Origin: Pleurodeles waltl
Lineage: Eukaryota; Chordata; Amphibia; Caudata; Salamandridae
NCBI RefSeq assembly: GCF_031143425.1
Contig: NC_090450.1
Coordinates: 222,157,442 to 222,221,441 of the forward strand
DNA length: 64,000 nt
Reading direction: 5' to 3'
Shown here: positions 12,398 through 25,439 of the stretch, in pieces
Layout: each line of letters starts with the position of its first letter
How positions within the stretch are numbered: position 1 is the first letter of the stretch
Notes under the pieces: generated by a model
What the model was told of the DNA's origin: nothing
Databases searched by the model: none
What the model saw: the letters and a program-made list of their open reading frames with translations, nothing else
Program-made: the position numbers and the translations under genes

Positions 12398-12456
12398 GGG
12401 CCATATTTATACTTTTTGACACAAAACTGCGCCGCCGCAGTTTTGCGTCAAAAATG
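12398..12456. repeat. H2 left terminal repeat with subterminal palindrome
   Basis: The 15-bp terminus is followed at 12413-12454 by a near-perfect palindrome, with arms TTTTTGACACAAAACTGCG and CGCAGTTTTGCGTCAAAAA around a short CGC centre. The H2 right end has a different palindrome at the same place (25738-25795). Only the outer 15 bp and the GCGTCAA motif are shared between the ends. Confidence 0.8.
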
Positions 12457-12718
12457 TTACCGCCGGCTAACGCCATTTCGTAGCGCCGTGCGGGCATCAA
12501 ATTTATACTTTGATGCACGGCGGCGCAATCAACAAGTGGGAGTCATTTTTTTTGCCGCACATCGCGGGGTCAAGAGGTAAAGGAAAACGACGTTAACGCG
12601 GCGTAAATGACTGTGGGTCGATTTACGACACCGCAACCCGGATATGCGCCGTTTTTTTTTTACGCAATAGCGTCAAAAATACCAGCGAACACTGCCATTT
12701 CAGCAGAGGAGAGCCAAA

Positions 12719-15184
12719 ATGGATCCCAGATGCCACTACAGACCCCAGGAAGATGACAACAGACCAGGAACCAGCCAGGACGATCCATACAAGAACCAGG
12801 ACATATATAGAAAAAAAAGAAAGTGTCGCTTCAGTGCTGAGGAGCAGTAAATCCTGGTTAAAGAGGTGACGGAACACCAGCACCAACTGTTTATCACCTC
12901 TAAGTTGCCAATCAGTAGAAGAGAGGACATATGGCAACAAATTGTTGACAAGATCAACAGTGTGGCTGAAGTACACAGGACAGTCACCGAGTGTAAGAAA
13001 CGCAAACGTAGGACAAAATAAAAATGGCCAGGAACAGAAAGGCAGCACTGCAGACTGGAGGTGGGATTCCAGCACACCAGGAGGCCCTGGACCACATGGA
13101 GCAGATGATTGCAGCCGTCATCCCCGAGGAGATCGTCACAGGGATTCAAGGACAGGACAGCGCAGACTACCAGGAGACAACGCACATGCAGGGTAAGTCG
13201 CATGGGGATTTAAAATGAAATAATGTCAACTGTGAGCAGGGGTGGGAAATACGTACTACACATTGCATGTAAGTCATCATATACATGGAGTGGCATGGGT
13301 AAAGGGGTACTGCAGGGGGGCATGGCCTGCACAAACAGAAGCTGGGGCACAACATTACACTACACCAACAACAGTCCCATGGGGGCATCCTGTCATGCCA
13401 ACAATGGAGCAAAGGGAAAGCCTTGATAAGAGGGAAGGCCACTACCTCAAACTTACATCCTGGCACTCGTCAGCCATAATATCTCCTTCATTAACTAGGG
13501 CCCTATCAGCAATCATCTAGCCAAAACAACAACTGCAATGTAACTGCAACAACAGTTAACACTACCACCTCTGATCTCTGTGCAGCTATAGTAGCCAATG
13601 GCAGTAACCTCCCCTTGGAACATACATACCTAAATTAGGGGGTGAGGATGACATCTGCAACAATCCCCTGAAACAAGACAAAGGCCCCAGTACACTCAAA
13701 TGTCAATGCCCATAGTTGTCACAAACATCAGCCAATGTAAACAGCAATAGGAGCGACACAGCACTAAGGACACACCCATGCTGCATATATCAGGGTCCAT
13801 CCTGTGCCTGGCAAACAAGGCAACATCACAAAAGTCATACTGCTCAGACAACAGCATTGAGGAGGGGACACATGGAACTGGTCACTGAAATACACCTGCA
13901 CAGTCAGAGGACGAAATAGGACACTGATACGACTATCAGGGCAATCCAATGTAACACACATTACCCAACATCAGCAGGACACATTAACAATATCAACATC
14001 CATATCACATCATAACATTGCCATGCATAGGATATGCTACATGTCAATTACATTTAAGTCAATGTGAACAATCAGGGATTGCGGCAGGTCCTGAGAGGCA
14101 ATAGTGCTGCCAGGACCATCAGAACACCCACAGCCAGTAAAAGGTCTCACCATGAGAATGGATATACACGGAGGGTTGAGTAGGACAAAAAGGTGGCTAT
14201 TCTCTATTTGGTATAAAGCAACACCTAGAGGCAAGTAGGCAGACAAGTCTGATAACTCAATATCATACATGTGACACACAGGTGGACCATAGGCCTATAA
14301 CAATGCCCATATGAAGGACAGCAGATACCAATACCAAACAAGATCTCAAAGTGAATTCATCAAAAGGCAGGCATGTTACGTCAAAATTGTCACAACACAG
14401 ACACACTAATTGTACCCTGTTTCATTGCAGAGGAAGATGGATCTCCTGCTGATATGCCTGTCCCAGATTTCCCTGATGACGTGGATGACGAGCCCATAAA
14501 CATTCCCCAGGAGACCATCCAAAAGGTCCTTGAAACCCTCCAGACCCCACCTTCAGTCACAAGGAGGAGCACAGAACAAGCAGCCATCACAGAAGAACCA
14601 CCCCAATTGCAATGCCTGCCAGCTCCTATACAGCTGAGGACTCTGACGACACTGGCACCAGCTTTGAAAGAACTGTAGTTGGAGTACAGCGGGAGCTGGC
14701 CAAGGAGGTGCGGGTGGGGATGCAAACTATGGCAGCCAGCCTTGAGGGGGTGCGCTCGTGCATGATGTCATCTGCAGATCAGGCAGCAGCTATGCAAGCC
14801 CTAACATCCATACTGCAAGGACTACAAGAAACTGTCAAGGAATTCACCACTGCAGTAAGGGAGTTGCCACAACACCTCGCACCCCAAACTTTCCACTGCA
14901 TGCACAAATGCAATCATGACTCCCTCAGGGCCGACCTGGCTGCCTACCATTGTGATGTAGCTGCTATTCTCAAAAACCAGCAGGCCCTCCTTGCTGCAGT
15001 ACTGCCCTTAAGACCTTCACAGGGAGCAGCGACCGGGATGTCTGACTCCACGTCTTCTAACACTGAGGTGTGTGTTGCCCCTTCACAACCAACAACAACA
15101 AGGACGAAGCAGGCAACACACACATCAGAAGATGAAGACATGGAACAAATCACATTCACAAGGAATAGTACCCGGAAGCACTAG
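12719..15184 (+). pseudogene. H2 Myb/SANT-like gene A (NAIF1-like), two exons, broken
   Basis: Myb/SANT-like DNA-binding protein of the kind that partners Harbinger transposases. Exon 1 starts at ATG 12719. Residues about 35-110 form the trihelical domain: CRFSAEEQ, then ILVKEVTEHQHQLF, then REDIWQQIVDKINSVAEVHR, then ECKKRKRRTK. This spacing is typical of NAIF1/MSANTD-type domains. Exon 1 ends at 13192 (CAGG|GTAAGT); exon 2 starts at 14431 after TTTCATTGCAG and ends with TAG at 15184. It encodes an acidic, Pro/Thr-rich linker and a helical tail (LTSILQGLQETVKEFTTAV). Breaks: a TAA stop inside the SANT domain at about 12848, a 1-bp shift near 13018, and a frame change near 14650. The C-terminal 190 codons (14612-15184) remain open. 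Confidence 0.78.
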
Positions 15185-16723
15185 TCCCTGCACCATGGCC
15201 TACTTTGACCAAGGTCCTACGTATTGTCAAATGCCAGTCTCACAACAACTATACTCAATGACTGTTCTGCTAACCACTGTATAACTTGTCAGCATTGCCA
15301 GTGAATGTCTCTCTCCTACTAATTGGCAAATCCTGTCCCTCTGCACTGTCGGTAACATCACCCCAGCATGTCAGGAGCATTATCCACACCCCTTCTGTAG
15401 GATCACCATGTAAGATTTCACTAGAACGGACTCAGCAAACCTGGACAATGTACATATTGCACTACAGCACCTATCAATAAATAGCACTTGCACACCTAAT
15501 ATGTCTCTGTGTAATTTGACACATCAACTGTGCAGTAGATAACACAAAAGTGCCTGTGTGACAACCATGTAGCTTGTCAATACAACTGTCCTGACATCAT
15601 GTAGTCAGATACATCTGTGCAGTGGCCAGGATTGCATCATAGCCTGCCCATCCTGAGGAGAATAACTGATGAAGGGAGAAACCACACACAATCATGCTGT
15701 GTTGGACAGAATAATGCTTCATCAATAGAAATCAAAGTCATCTAATGGTGGCTGATAAATGTTGTCACCATGCAATACTAATACATTGAATTATGCAGTC
15801 TAATCTAAGCAAACACAACTAAACTCAGCATCAATCAACCTTTCTGAGTAAACTTCCAAATAGGTACTCATGCTGATTTTTTTGCACACATGATCTGTCA
15901 GTAATGAAGACAAGAAGACAAGAGTGTTAACAACACCTCAACTTCAAAGATGTCCATCAACATCACACTGCAATCCGACCTAAAAATTTCCCCACAATAC
16001 CAAGTCTGGAAGCACACTTTGTGATGTAGAAAACATACTCATCGACACAAATCCTTTGTGATCCATGTAAACTCCAAATGGTGGTTCTATCAAATGGTGG
16101 ATACTTACCAAGTTAGCACAGGGGTGGCTGCCATTTTCTTTGGTTTGTAGCATAGGACATAAATGTCATAGAACAACAATCACCTACACTGATGGCAAGG
16201 CCATGATCAAGCAGCAGTTAACACATAATGCAAAGGGTTAACTATATATTTATTCATAAGTAATCACACCAGAGGCAACTAAGGGAAAAGTCATACCTAC
16301 ACTAATCTAACCTGACTACTCCTTACCCACAACTGTCCCTAACTAACCTAAGCTAAACTTACTCTACACATATAACAAATCGATCTAAACATCAACCCCC
16401 CACCCACCATTATGAGACAGGACACATGCAGGACAACACATACTAACCTACACACATACTATACTATCCTAAACAATCATATATTTTTGGGGATATTTTT
16501 TTTTCTTTTTTTTTTCTAAACACACAGGAATCCCATCATTGACCAAACACACCCACCCACACACTGAATAAAAAAAAGTAGAAAGAATAAGGACCCCCCA
16601 CCCTCCTCCCTAACACTAACTAAGCTAACAACCTATACTAACCTAACACTAATCCCCCAAGCCCACTAATCATGATAACAAGGAAAGAGGAGGGAGGGGA
16701 GGGATTAATGTAAATAGACCATA
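15185..16723. other. H2 interval between convergent Myb-like genes A and B
   Basis: AT-rich noncoding DNA between the two convergent gene ends. It holds a T-rich stretch at 16488-16517 and a CACCC/ACACAC-rich segment (16540-16600). No coding region or RNA gene that I can support. AATAAA at 15477-15482 could serve as the gene A polyadenylation signal. Confidence 0.5.
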
Positions 16724-19700
16724 TCAGTCCCAGAGGTTGGCCCTCCGGAGGGTCCGCCTGATGGACCTGACCCGCTTCTTGATGTAGGCCACATCCTGGC
16801 TCAGCTTGTCCACCTTCCTTATGAACTTGTCCATTTTGCGGTCCAAAGCCAGGAATGCCGCAGGGTCAATTGGAGGTGCTGCTGCTGTCTGGGTCCCGGC
16901 GGAGGTGCTCTGTGTGGGTGTTGAGCCTAGCCTACTGGACTGTCCTGCAGCTGTGATAATGCTGGGTCCTGGTTGTGCTGCAGAGGCAGGGACAACTGTC
17001 CCCGCCGTTGCTGGGGCCACTTGGGGAGAACCGGTGGTTGTGGTGGTGGTGGCTGTAGTGGCCAACGTTGGGCCACCCTGTGGTGAAGCCCACCATGCTC
17101 CGGAGGCCCGATCCGCCTGGTATTTTCGGGCCATCCGTCGGAACCCCGACTGCACCTGCAGGATGTGTCGGTACCTCATGGCCCACCTCTCAAATTCATG
17201 CCTCTGTGCGGCACTCATGTTTGAAACTGTGAAGAGAAAGGGCAACTATTTACCATAGGAAATGCATTGTGTGGAATAGCACAAGTGGTCAATCGGAAAA
17301 TACATTTACTGTAGTTGTAACAGCTCATATCACCATATAGATCATTGAGAGTCTCAGAGGAAGTACATGGGAAGCCTGCATACAAAGGTCATCTCACACA
17401 TAGCATATACAATAATCTACATGATGGGTGACATCAGCCAAAACTTGTCATCATAACAATTACAAATGCAGCCAACATTCATGCTGCACCTCCTCCGCCT
17501 ATTGCCTGGACTCCATATTCCAGTGTATGTGATAACAATCTCAAACCTCAAGATCTGCAATTTGTAAGGGGATTCGCTAGTATAGAACTCATGTCCCATA
17601 ACCGAGTGTGTACACTAGGTTCAAAACAAAGTTTCAAATGGTCACAAGTATGTGTAACATACTGGTTGCTTCAGTCCTAGGTACCCTATTCCCAAACACA
17701 TGCCTGTCTTTGAGGGGGGGGTGGGAAGAACAACCAACAATCCCAAAATCGATGCACACCCAGGAGTGGATAGAAAGCTCAACATGTTTTTGCCTCCATA
17801 CACACACCACCAGTGAAGGGCTATCAACAAATTGGAGTCAGCTAAACCTTGTCCTATCCAAGGTCCACACATATCAAAATGTACTGACCTAGGCCAACAT
17901 CACATACTTCCAGTGAAGCATATTTTTCTACAGACACAGAGGAGCAAGAACACCCATGATCATGAATAGCATGTACACCTAGGCTGTTGCACTCTAGTCC
18001 CACACACTTCTAGTACAACTTGTGAAAGTACATGCCCCCGGAAGATCCAACCTACAGTGTACTCAGTACATCGGTTACTAGGGAAGCAGCAGATTTCAGA
18101 CAAGCCATTTGCAGAAGCTATCTGGGAGAATGTCAGTCTGACATGCAGACTCAGTCCGAGACGAGTCCCAGAGCAACTCTTACATTAACTAGTGTATTCC
18201 ACATGACTCACCCCATTTCCCATAGCGGCCCTACAGGAATGACCTACAGACCCAAAATCAGACAAATGGATAAGCATAGGTCAACTCAAAATGAAGTGAT
18301 AACTGAAATCCCACTAATGGAACAAGACTAAAGATTGGGCGCATCAAACCTTGCAATGTGTTCAACACACAGTAGTCCATCACGCATCACCAGCAAACAC
18401 AAAAAATACCACACATGCAACACTCACTGTAGGTGTCGGGGTCCTAAAAATGAGCCACCTCTTCCACTGTGTACGGTGCAGGTCCACCTGTAAAGCATGG
18501 AAGGAAGAATATACTCAGAATCCGTGCACTGACAAACAATTGCAAATACAAAGACAATGTGATAATATGACATGAGTAATGAAACACTTTCACACATGCT
18601 CATACTGCATGGAATTATTCATGCGCAAAATTTACATCGGATGAGTCTCCTGCTACAGTTACACACACTACTACACACATGCAGTGGCCCGGACTGTCAT
18701 GTGGTGGCAAAGATGCACCTCCATTAGTATGCAGCAACAATATAGGTGTGCATTCATCTCATCATGTGTATCCAAGAGAGACATCCAAAAGCTGGTTACT
18801 TGAGGACTGCCTGACCTGTTAAACAGCCTATGTGGTCATGACACATATGTGACTGATAGGTACATGGTACAGAGGGCCAGGTACTTTGGCAATACCTCAT
18901 GTTGTTACAGTTTCATACATTGATGTGTCCAAACAATGGTGATTGGCACCAAACATAGATGTTTGTACCCTAGTCCATACCTTTGGACTGCCATCCCTAT
19001 TCTGATTTGGGCACAAGTGACAATAAATACCTGTCTAATATGTTAGCTGAGGGCACCTGAGTCCTTTACAAATATGGTTCATGCTCAGATCTGGCATGTA
19101 ACAATTAAATGTGAAGGAGCACATTTATCACGACAAGGCATGGCACTTCCGTGAACATTTGCCCTACACACCAACCAGACACACATGTGACATATGTGTG
19201 GGCCGCATTGCTAACTTCAATTGACGTGAAGGCAGCACTCATTTTCAGCATCATGTAGGGTTTACAAATGTCAGTCTAGCTATAGCGTCAACATATGTAG
19301 GTATGATGTTTCTACATCCATACTTCACTGGCTATTGTGACCTGTAGAGTCCTGATTGCATCATTAATGTGTCGCTTGTCTGACACAAAGGCGGCACTAC
19401 ATTACATTCTGCTACAAACAACCTGTATGTGTTGAAAACATGAGCTACCTGACTGCTAGCATTTGTCATCCTTCACATAGTGCATCAATTACCCTGTATG
19501 TTTCCCTACCATTACACACAGTCAGGTACTTATCTGGCAGATTGGGTAACAATCATCACATGTCACAACACAGCTTTAAATTGTGCACATTTACATGATC
19601 TGTACTCACCAACATGGCCACCAATCCTGATTCCCAGGTGTTCCAGCAGATCTTGCTCCCTGGAGATCAGATCAGCCCAGCCGTGCTTCAATTGATGGTC

Positions 19701-19894
19701 ATTCCTTTGGCTACCATATAGACGCACCAAGTGATGGTGCACCTTCCCCCACCGGACTTTACGGGCCTCCGTGTGATACCCCTGTATCACCCTACCCCCA
19801 GCCTCCAGCATAAGTGGGAGGAAATGGCAAACAAGCCATATAAATCCCCCAATTCCTCCTCACCCATCCTGGAAAGCCGTGGCCTACCAGACAT
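16724..19894 (-). pseudogene. H2 Myb/SANT-like gene B, two exons, frameshifted
   Basis: Second putative Myb-like gene of H2, on the minus strand. Exon 1: ATG at 19894 (MSGRPRLSRMGEEELGDLYG), donor G|GTGAGTACA at 19610. It changes frame near 19800, after which it continues RVIQGYHTEARKVRWGKVHH to GIRIGGHV. Exon 2: acceptor CACAG at 17226, reading SNMSAAQRHEFERWAMRYRH, then a Gly/Ala/Thr-rich linker and a C-terminal helix with LDRKMDKFIRKVDKLSQDVA and a basic tail (RRTLRRANLWD), stop at 16724. The splice phases agree (1/1). The order helical domain, low-complexity linker, coiled-coil-like tail fits a DNA-binding/oligomerising accessory protein. It matches gene B of H3/H4 in layout but hardly in sequence, so orthology is inferred. 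Confidence 0.6.
17227..19609 (-). other. Large intron of H2 gene B
   Basis: 2.4-kb intron with GT donor (19609) and AG acceptor (17227-17228). No nested coding element is evident; the 18032-18331 plus-strand ORF has no recognisable domain. Confidence 0.5.
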
Positions 19895-20284
19895 TTCAGC
19901 ACTGAAAAAGGGGAAAAAGTAGTAGAAAAAAGGAAAAGGGGGAAATGGGGAAAGGTAGAGTGGGTTAAATACAAAGAAAACTTAACAAGAAGAAGAGCCC
20001 AACTATACCCTATATCACAGTACCCACAACAGACTCCCACAGACAATATATACAACACTGGACTTGACAAATTAATACAACACAGACTCAGACAGTATTC
20101 TACAACAAGACAATGATGACAAAAGAACAAGTGAGATGACACACTGGACCCAAAAGCATTAATACACAGGACAACACTTTGCACACAGCCACACAGTCTA
20201 GAATAATCAGAGACTGCAAAGTGAAAGTGAAAGTACACCCACTGTACAGATTCTGTAAACAGGATAGCCTATTACATCACATCC

Positions 20285-20862
20285 TGCATAAAATGGCCGC
20301 CGTTTTTTTCCATTATGCGTCATATTTTCACGCATACAGCTTGTGCGTCATATTTGTTGACGCACAGGAGTGCAAATAATGCAGAGTCAAAAAAAATGTC
20401 ATTATTGGGATATAATATTTGTTTGAGGCATATTTTACAGTTCTAGAGGTGAAAATTAAGCCGCAGCAAATTATGATATCTATTTATGAAAAATATTTTT
20501 GACTCAGCATTATCTGCACTCCTGTGCGTCAAAAATTATGACGCACAAGCTGTATGCGTGGAAATATGACGCATAATGGAAAAAAACGGCGGCCATGTTA
20601 TTCAGGATATTATGATATCTATTTATGAAAAATATTTTTGACTCAGCATTATCTGCACTCCTGTGCGTCAAACATTATGACGCACAAGCTGTATGCGTGG
20701 AAATATGACGCATAATGGAAAAAAACGGCGGCCATGTTATGCAGGATATTATGATATCTATTTATGAAATATATTTTTGACTCTGCATTATCTGCACTCC
20801 TGTGCGTCAAAAATTATGACACACAAGCTGTATGCGTGGAAATATGACACATTATGACAAAT
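20285..20862. repeat. Fold-back element with 139-bp tandem right arms inside H2
   Basis: A left arm at 20286-20394 (AAAATGGCCGCCGTTTTTTT, GCGTCATATTTTCACGC, TTGACGCACAGGAGTGC) is the reverse complement of a right arm that is present three times in tandem, starting at 20471, 20610 and 20749. The first two units are exactly 139 bp; the third is cut short at about 20862. Each right arm repeats TGACTC-GCATTATCTGCAC, GTGCGTCA, TGACGCACAAGCTGTATGCG and CGGCGGCCATGTTAT. The GCGTCA motif matches that in the H1/H2 ends. Confidence 0.8.
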
Positions 20863-23645
20863 ATGTATTTCATTTGTCCAAATGAGAAAAGAATTTTGGC
20901 ATGACCAAACGGTGCTAAGTGATAAACTAAGGGGTTAGCTATAGCAAATGTCCCTTTTAGGATGTATAGAAGGTATTCACAGTGCAATAGTAATGATTGG
21001 CCAGAATGGATATTACTCATAATTGTACACATATGTAGGTAATTGCTGATTGCTAATTTCAAAATATGAAAGAGATACCAGGATGTATTCCTTAGCTAAA
21101 TTGTGTCCACATGTATCAAGCTATTCAAAATTGCATAAAGGCCAATTAGGTAGTGCAATTGTCGCCTAAATATTTTTTGGGGGTAACCATGTCCAAATTA
21201 CGAGTTAATTTATCTAAAATGTGTTTCACTTTTGACATGTAGGGCACACATGCGCCTTATGCATGTGTGTGCTTCACATGTGCATAAAAAATGTATATTT
21301 GGGGTGCAGCAGAGGGGGACTTAGGCCCCCAGCACCCTGGGGTTAGCTGTTCCAGACTTGCAACTTTAACAAAGGGTTTCCCAAATTCAGTAATGCAAAA
21401 CCATTGGCAGCAGGCCCATGGAAGCAAATTGGGTATGATTCACTGTTTGCTAATCTGTAATCCCATTTCCCCATTTGACGTTTGCCCTATTGATTCTTTG
21501 GAGAATTCTGGCATACCATTTTGCATTGATTTCATAGCAAAATCTCAACGTTCCTTATGTCATGATAGCAAATAGGTTGTTGATGTATGTGGCCCTTTAT
21601 GCATTACCTGGTTTAGTGGCATGTTTCATTGTTCCTGCGAGGTTACAACTGGGACACTACTGTGATAGGCTGCTTGCAACCATTTTGTTGATTGGATGGT
21701 ACATGTACATGTGTGTGGTCCAATATTGATCCAGTATCAACTGTTAAGGTGTATGTTGTCTCTGTAACGTCCACGTCTCCTCATGAGTTAGAGGCAGCTA
21801 ATCGTGTATCTAATGAGTATCGTTTGTAGCTAAATGTGAGAAAAGTCATTGAGGACATGGTAACCTACACGTGGATGGTCCCACCCTGCCACTGAAGACG
21901 TGTAATGAGACTTTCAGCTGGGCAACCTTGGTGCGCTGAGTGAAAGAATGTCTCAGGTGTCTGGATCCGGCATGTGTCATTGCAACTTTTGTACTCAAGT
22001 TGGCCTCTGTGGATGGTAATGTATCAGGAAACATCATAGCCTCTGTGCAAAAGTAAATGGCTGGTATTCAGCACACACGACTCATCTTTATTATTTGAAC
22101 AATGTAACTCAGCGTGTGAACTGTCAGGGTCCTCATATGTGTTGACTTTTCATGGACATTATCTGAGTTTGCTGGTTGGGCTGGAGGCCACGTACACCAT
22201 CAAACGCTATGGTCCAGGTACACTGTAACCCTTTGTAGTTTAGGCATTAATGAGGCCAAGACAATGGAAGGGCCATGATTTAGCTATTCAAGGACACTGT
22301 CACAAATATGATACAAATAACAGTCAGATGATGCAATACTATGTATTTGAGTATACACTGATGAGGCAAATGACAAATTAGTCTCTGAGGTACAAGAGGT
22401 TTTGGACAGCACGTGTGGTCCATAGGTGGACCCCAGGTATCTTTAGGGTGACCCACGGACAGGTGCCAGTCAGGCTGACAGGATGCTGGGTCAATCAGGA
22501 GCCAGTTCTTTCACAAATTACATGATCAGTGGTCTAACTAGGACTGGTCAGAGGGAGCAGTAGACAGTGACATGTCACACTGTGTATGTCCTGTGTTGTT
22601 TTGAAGGTGACACATGAACCCTGATAAAGTGTTACACAGCAACATTAGTAGCAATGCTTAATGATGTAATTGCCCAAATGCCAACATCTATGCTGTAGGA
22701 GGCATCAGCAGGGACGGGGCATGTACATATGGGTGGGGTGCATGGATGGGATCACTGGTGTGGCCTCCATCAGTGTATCACTAGTCCTGTCAGATGAGAT
22801 TTGCTGAAAAATAGCCTACAGTACCTTTCACACGAGAATAAATCTACAGGTGATACCAGGCCTTAAAAACTCCAAGCCTGTGTATTATATGAGCTGAGTT
22901 CCATGCAGTGAGATGGTACTATGACAATGGTAGGCATAGGAAAGGGCGTGGCACACTGGATGACTCTTGTGAGTGTGTGTGTGTAGATGAGGGAATCTCA
23001 GTGTACACATATCAGCATTCCAGGGACCTCTTCCGATAGGTGGGGTGTGACCAGCCGCATGTGTGTGTAATGTTTTTAGAAAAGGGCTGACATGTAGATG
23101 GGTAGTGATGTGCTGGATGCTTGTCATATGTGTGGCACTTGTGCTGTGTATGTTCTGCTTATGTGTAACTTTAGTGACAGGTAGTCATTGCAAAGATTGT
23201 AAGTAGTTGGAATTACTGCTGCCAAGAGTCTGGTAATACATTCCTGTTCCTGAAGCATAAGCATGTGAACTAGCTGATGTATGAGGCCTGTTTTCCCCTA
23301 GTTGAGTGATGGTGTTTTAGTTGTGTGCCATCTGCTGCGATGAACCATGTTTCCTTCATGTATGTGTGTCATATGTGTGGTCCTCAGCTATTGCCCTTCA
23401 AAGGTGAACTGTACAGGATGTCAGTCATTTACATTGTGTGTGTATGTGACCATTGTATGATGGGCATTACATTTATTGTGTGTTTTTCTGTGTCCTGATT
23501 GTTATATCATTATTGCTCCATGAGACGACATTCCTCTTCTGATATTTAAAGCTAAAGGTAGGCAGAAATGAATAGGCCAAACCATGATCTGGTGTTTGTT
23601 ATCAGTGTTTATTTACAATAATGCATTAAGTGGTGATGGTGGTAA
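20863..23645. other. H2 noncoding interval upstream of the transposase stop
   Basis: From about 22120 onward this matches H1 1-1456 and is the 3' flank of the transposase gene. 20863-22119 has no counterpart in the window and no recognisable gene. Short ORFs (21291-21575 plus, 21846-22037 minus) lack domains and are not conserved in H1. Confidence 0.55.
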
Positions 23646-25392
23646 TTATGAAAAGAAATTATTTACAATCTGTTGGCGCCTATGCACTCCAGCAGCCATG
23701 TTTGGTTGTTCCCCCTCCTGTTGCAGGCCAGAATCCTCCTCTTCCTCGTCTTCAGGCATGTATGGGTCTAGTTTGAGGAGGGGAATGTTCCTTTTGACAC
23801 AAATGTTGTGCAATATTGCACATGTGAGTATGATCCTACAAACCATCTCGGGGGAATATAGTAGGCTACCACCAGTAATGTCGAGGCAGCGGAACCTTGA
23901 CTTGAGGATGCCGAAGGTCTGCTTGACAATGCTGCGTGTCCTCTTATGGGCGTCGTTGTATGCCCACTCTGCAGCAGTACTCGGGTTCCCAAATGGTGTC
24001 ATTAGCCATGGCTGGATGCCATACCCCTGATCAGATGAAAGAAAAAAAAAATGGGATCATGTTGATGTAGCTTGCATTATTGAAAAGACCGTTCATGGCA
24101 GTAGTTGTCTTGTGTTGTCTGTGACTCTTTTGTGTACTGATGTGACATCCTATACTTGTAGGCTATACCATCTGCATTGTGGTTTTACCTTGGCTGAGCA
24201 CGTGTTTGTCTGCTAACAGTTTGTCATCAGTATGTTTTGTGATTTTCAGTGCAGTGTGCCCTCCCTAACATTGTGACTTGTGATACAGGTGTCCTTGTGT
24301 CTTCACTTGGGGTGAGTAGATAGTTCAATATAGAGTTTAATGTATAAGTGTTGTTAGCACGTTCATATGAAAGTACCCTGCACATCCCATACCTTTAGAC
24401 TTAGGCAGTGTATTAATGTAAAGGTCATTGTGACACTTACAATTTGCAAGGTGACATTTCGGATATCACACTCATTAGTCTTCACATTAGGCTGTACAGT
24501 AAATTCCAATGTGTGACAGCTTCAATGGTGACTTACGAAACATGGCTAGTGATGTCAGGACCTCAGTGTGTTCCTGTCTAGATGTTGCTGTTGTGGTGTA
24601 TGTGTTGTGTGTTGTGTGTCCTAGAGGGTTGCTGTGCAGTGTGTGAATAAGTAGGTTTTAGTACTTACCAACAAGTAGTCCATTGCCATACCGTCCATCC
24701 TGGAACTGTTGGTTGATGGTAGAGTGACGGAAGATGAATGAGTCATGGACACTTCCAGGATATTTAGCCACAATGTTTGTGAACACTCCTTGGTGATCGA
24801 CTATGGCCTGCACGTTGATTGAATGTGCGTGCTTCCTGTTGCAGTAGACGTGCTCAGTTGCAGCAGGTGGCACAAGGCGTACATGTGTGCAGTCGATTGC
24901 ACCAAGGACGTGTGGGAAGCGACTGATTGCGTAGAACCCCTGTTTAGTTTCCTACTGCTTCTGCAGTGTGTTAGGGAAGCAGATGTGGTGGGGTGTCAGG
25001 CAAATGATGGCATCCAGTACTTTTGGCAGAAATGCGGAGAATGATGGTTGTGATATTCCGCCAACCAGGGCACCAGTTGTTTGAAATGAGCCACTTGCCA
25101 GCATGTGAAGTACGGCAAGCAGCTTTGTTTCTGTTGGTATGGTGCGGGGTGTCACCAAAGTGGGGGCCAACTGCTGTTCAATGTTTCGCAGCAGCTGCTG
25201 GATGGCCTGCCAGTTCAACCGGTACCTCTGTATGATGTCGTGTTCCCTGAGGCCCTGAAGGGTTGTTCTTGGGCGGAATATCCTCTCCTGCCTTCTGCGC
25301 TGCATTTGGGGTCCCTGCTGGTGTTGTGGTAGCTGCCGTTGTTGCTGCTGGGCTCTGCGTCTGCGTGCACGCTGGATAAGAATCACCTCCAT
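23646..25392 (-). pseudogene. H2 HARBI1-type transposase, two exons, inactivated
   Basis: Paralogue of the H1 transposase. Exon 1: ATG 25392, Arg/Gln-rich leader (RARRRRAQQQQ), N-terminal helical domain (YRLNWQAIQQLLRNIEQQL, ASGSFQTTG), GAIDCTHV with catalytic Asp 1, GSVHDSF with Asp 2, donor at 24669. Exon 2: 24034-23646, GYGIQPWLMTPFGNP, a third catalytic block reading SIVKQTFGILKSRF, then an acidic tail and stop. Three lesions: a TAG in exon 1 at about 24953-24955 (Gln in H1), the expected acceptor TTTCAG is TTTCAT (changed base at 24035), and the catalytic Glu of the VERTFG block is Lys. Otherwise the frame is open. The H1 copy keeps the Glu and the AG. Confidence 0.9.
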
Positions 25393-25439
25393 GGCTCCCT
25401 GTTGCTGCTCTGCTGCTCTGCTGCTCTGCTGTTTGTTCT

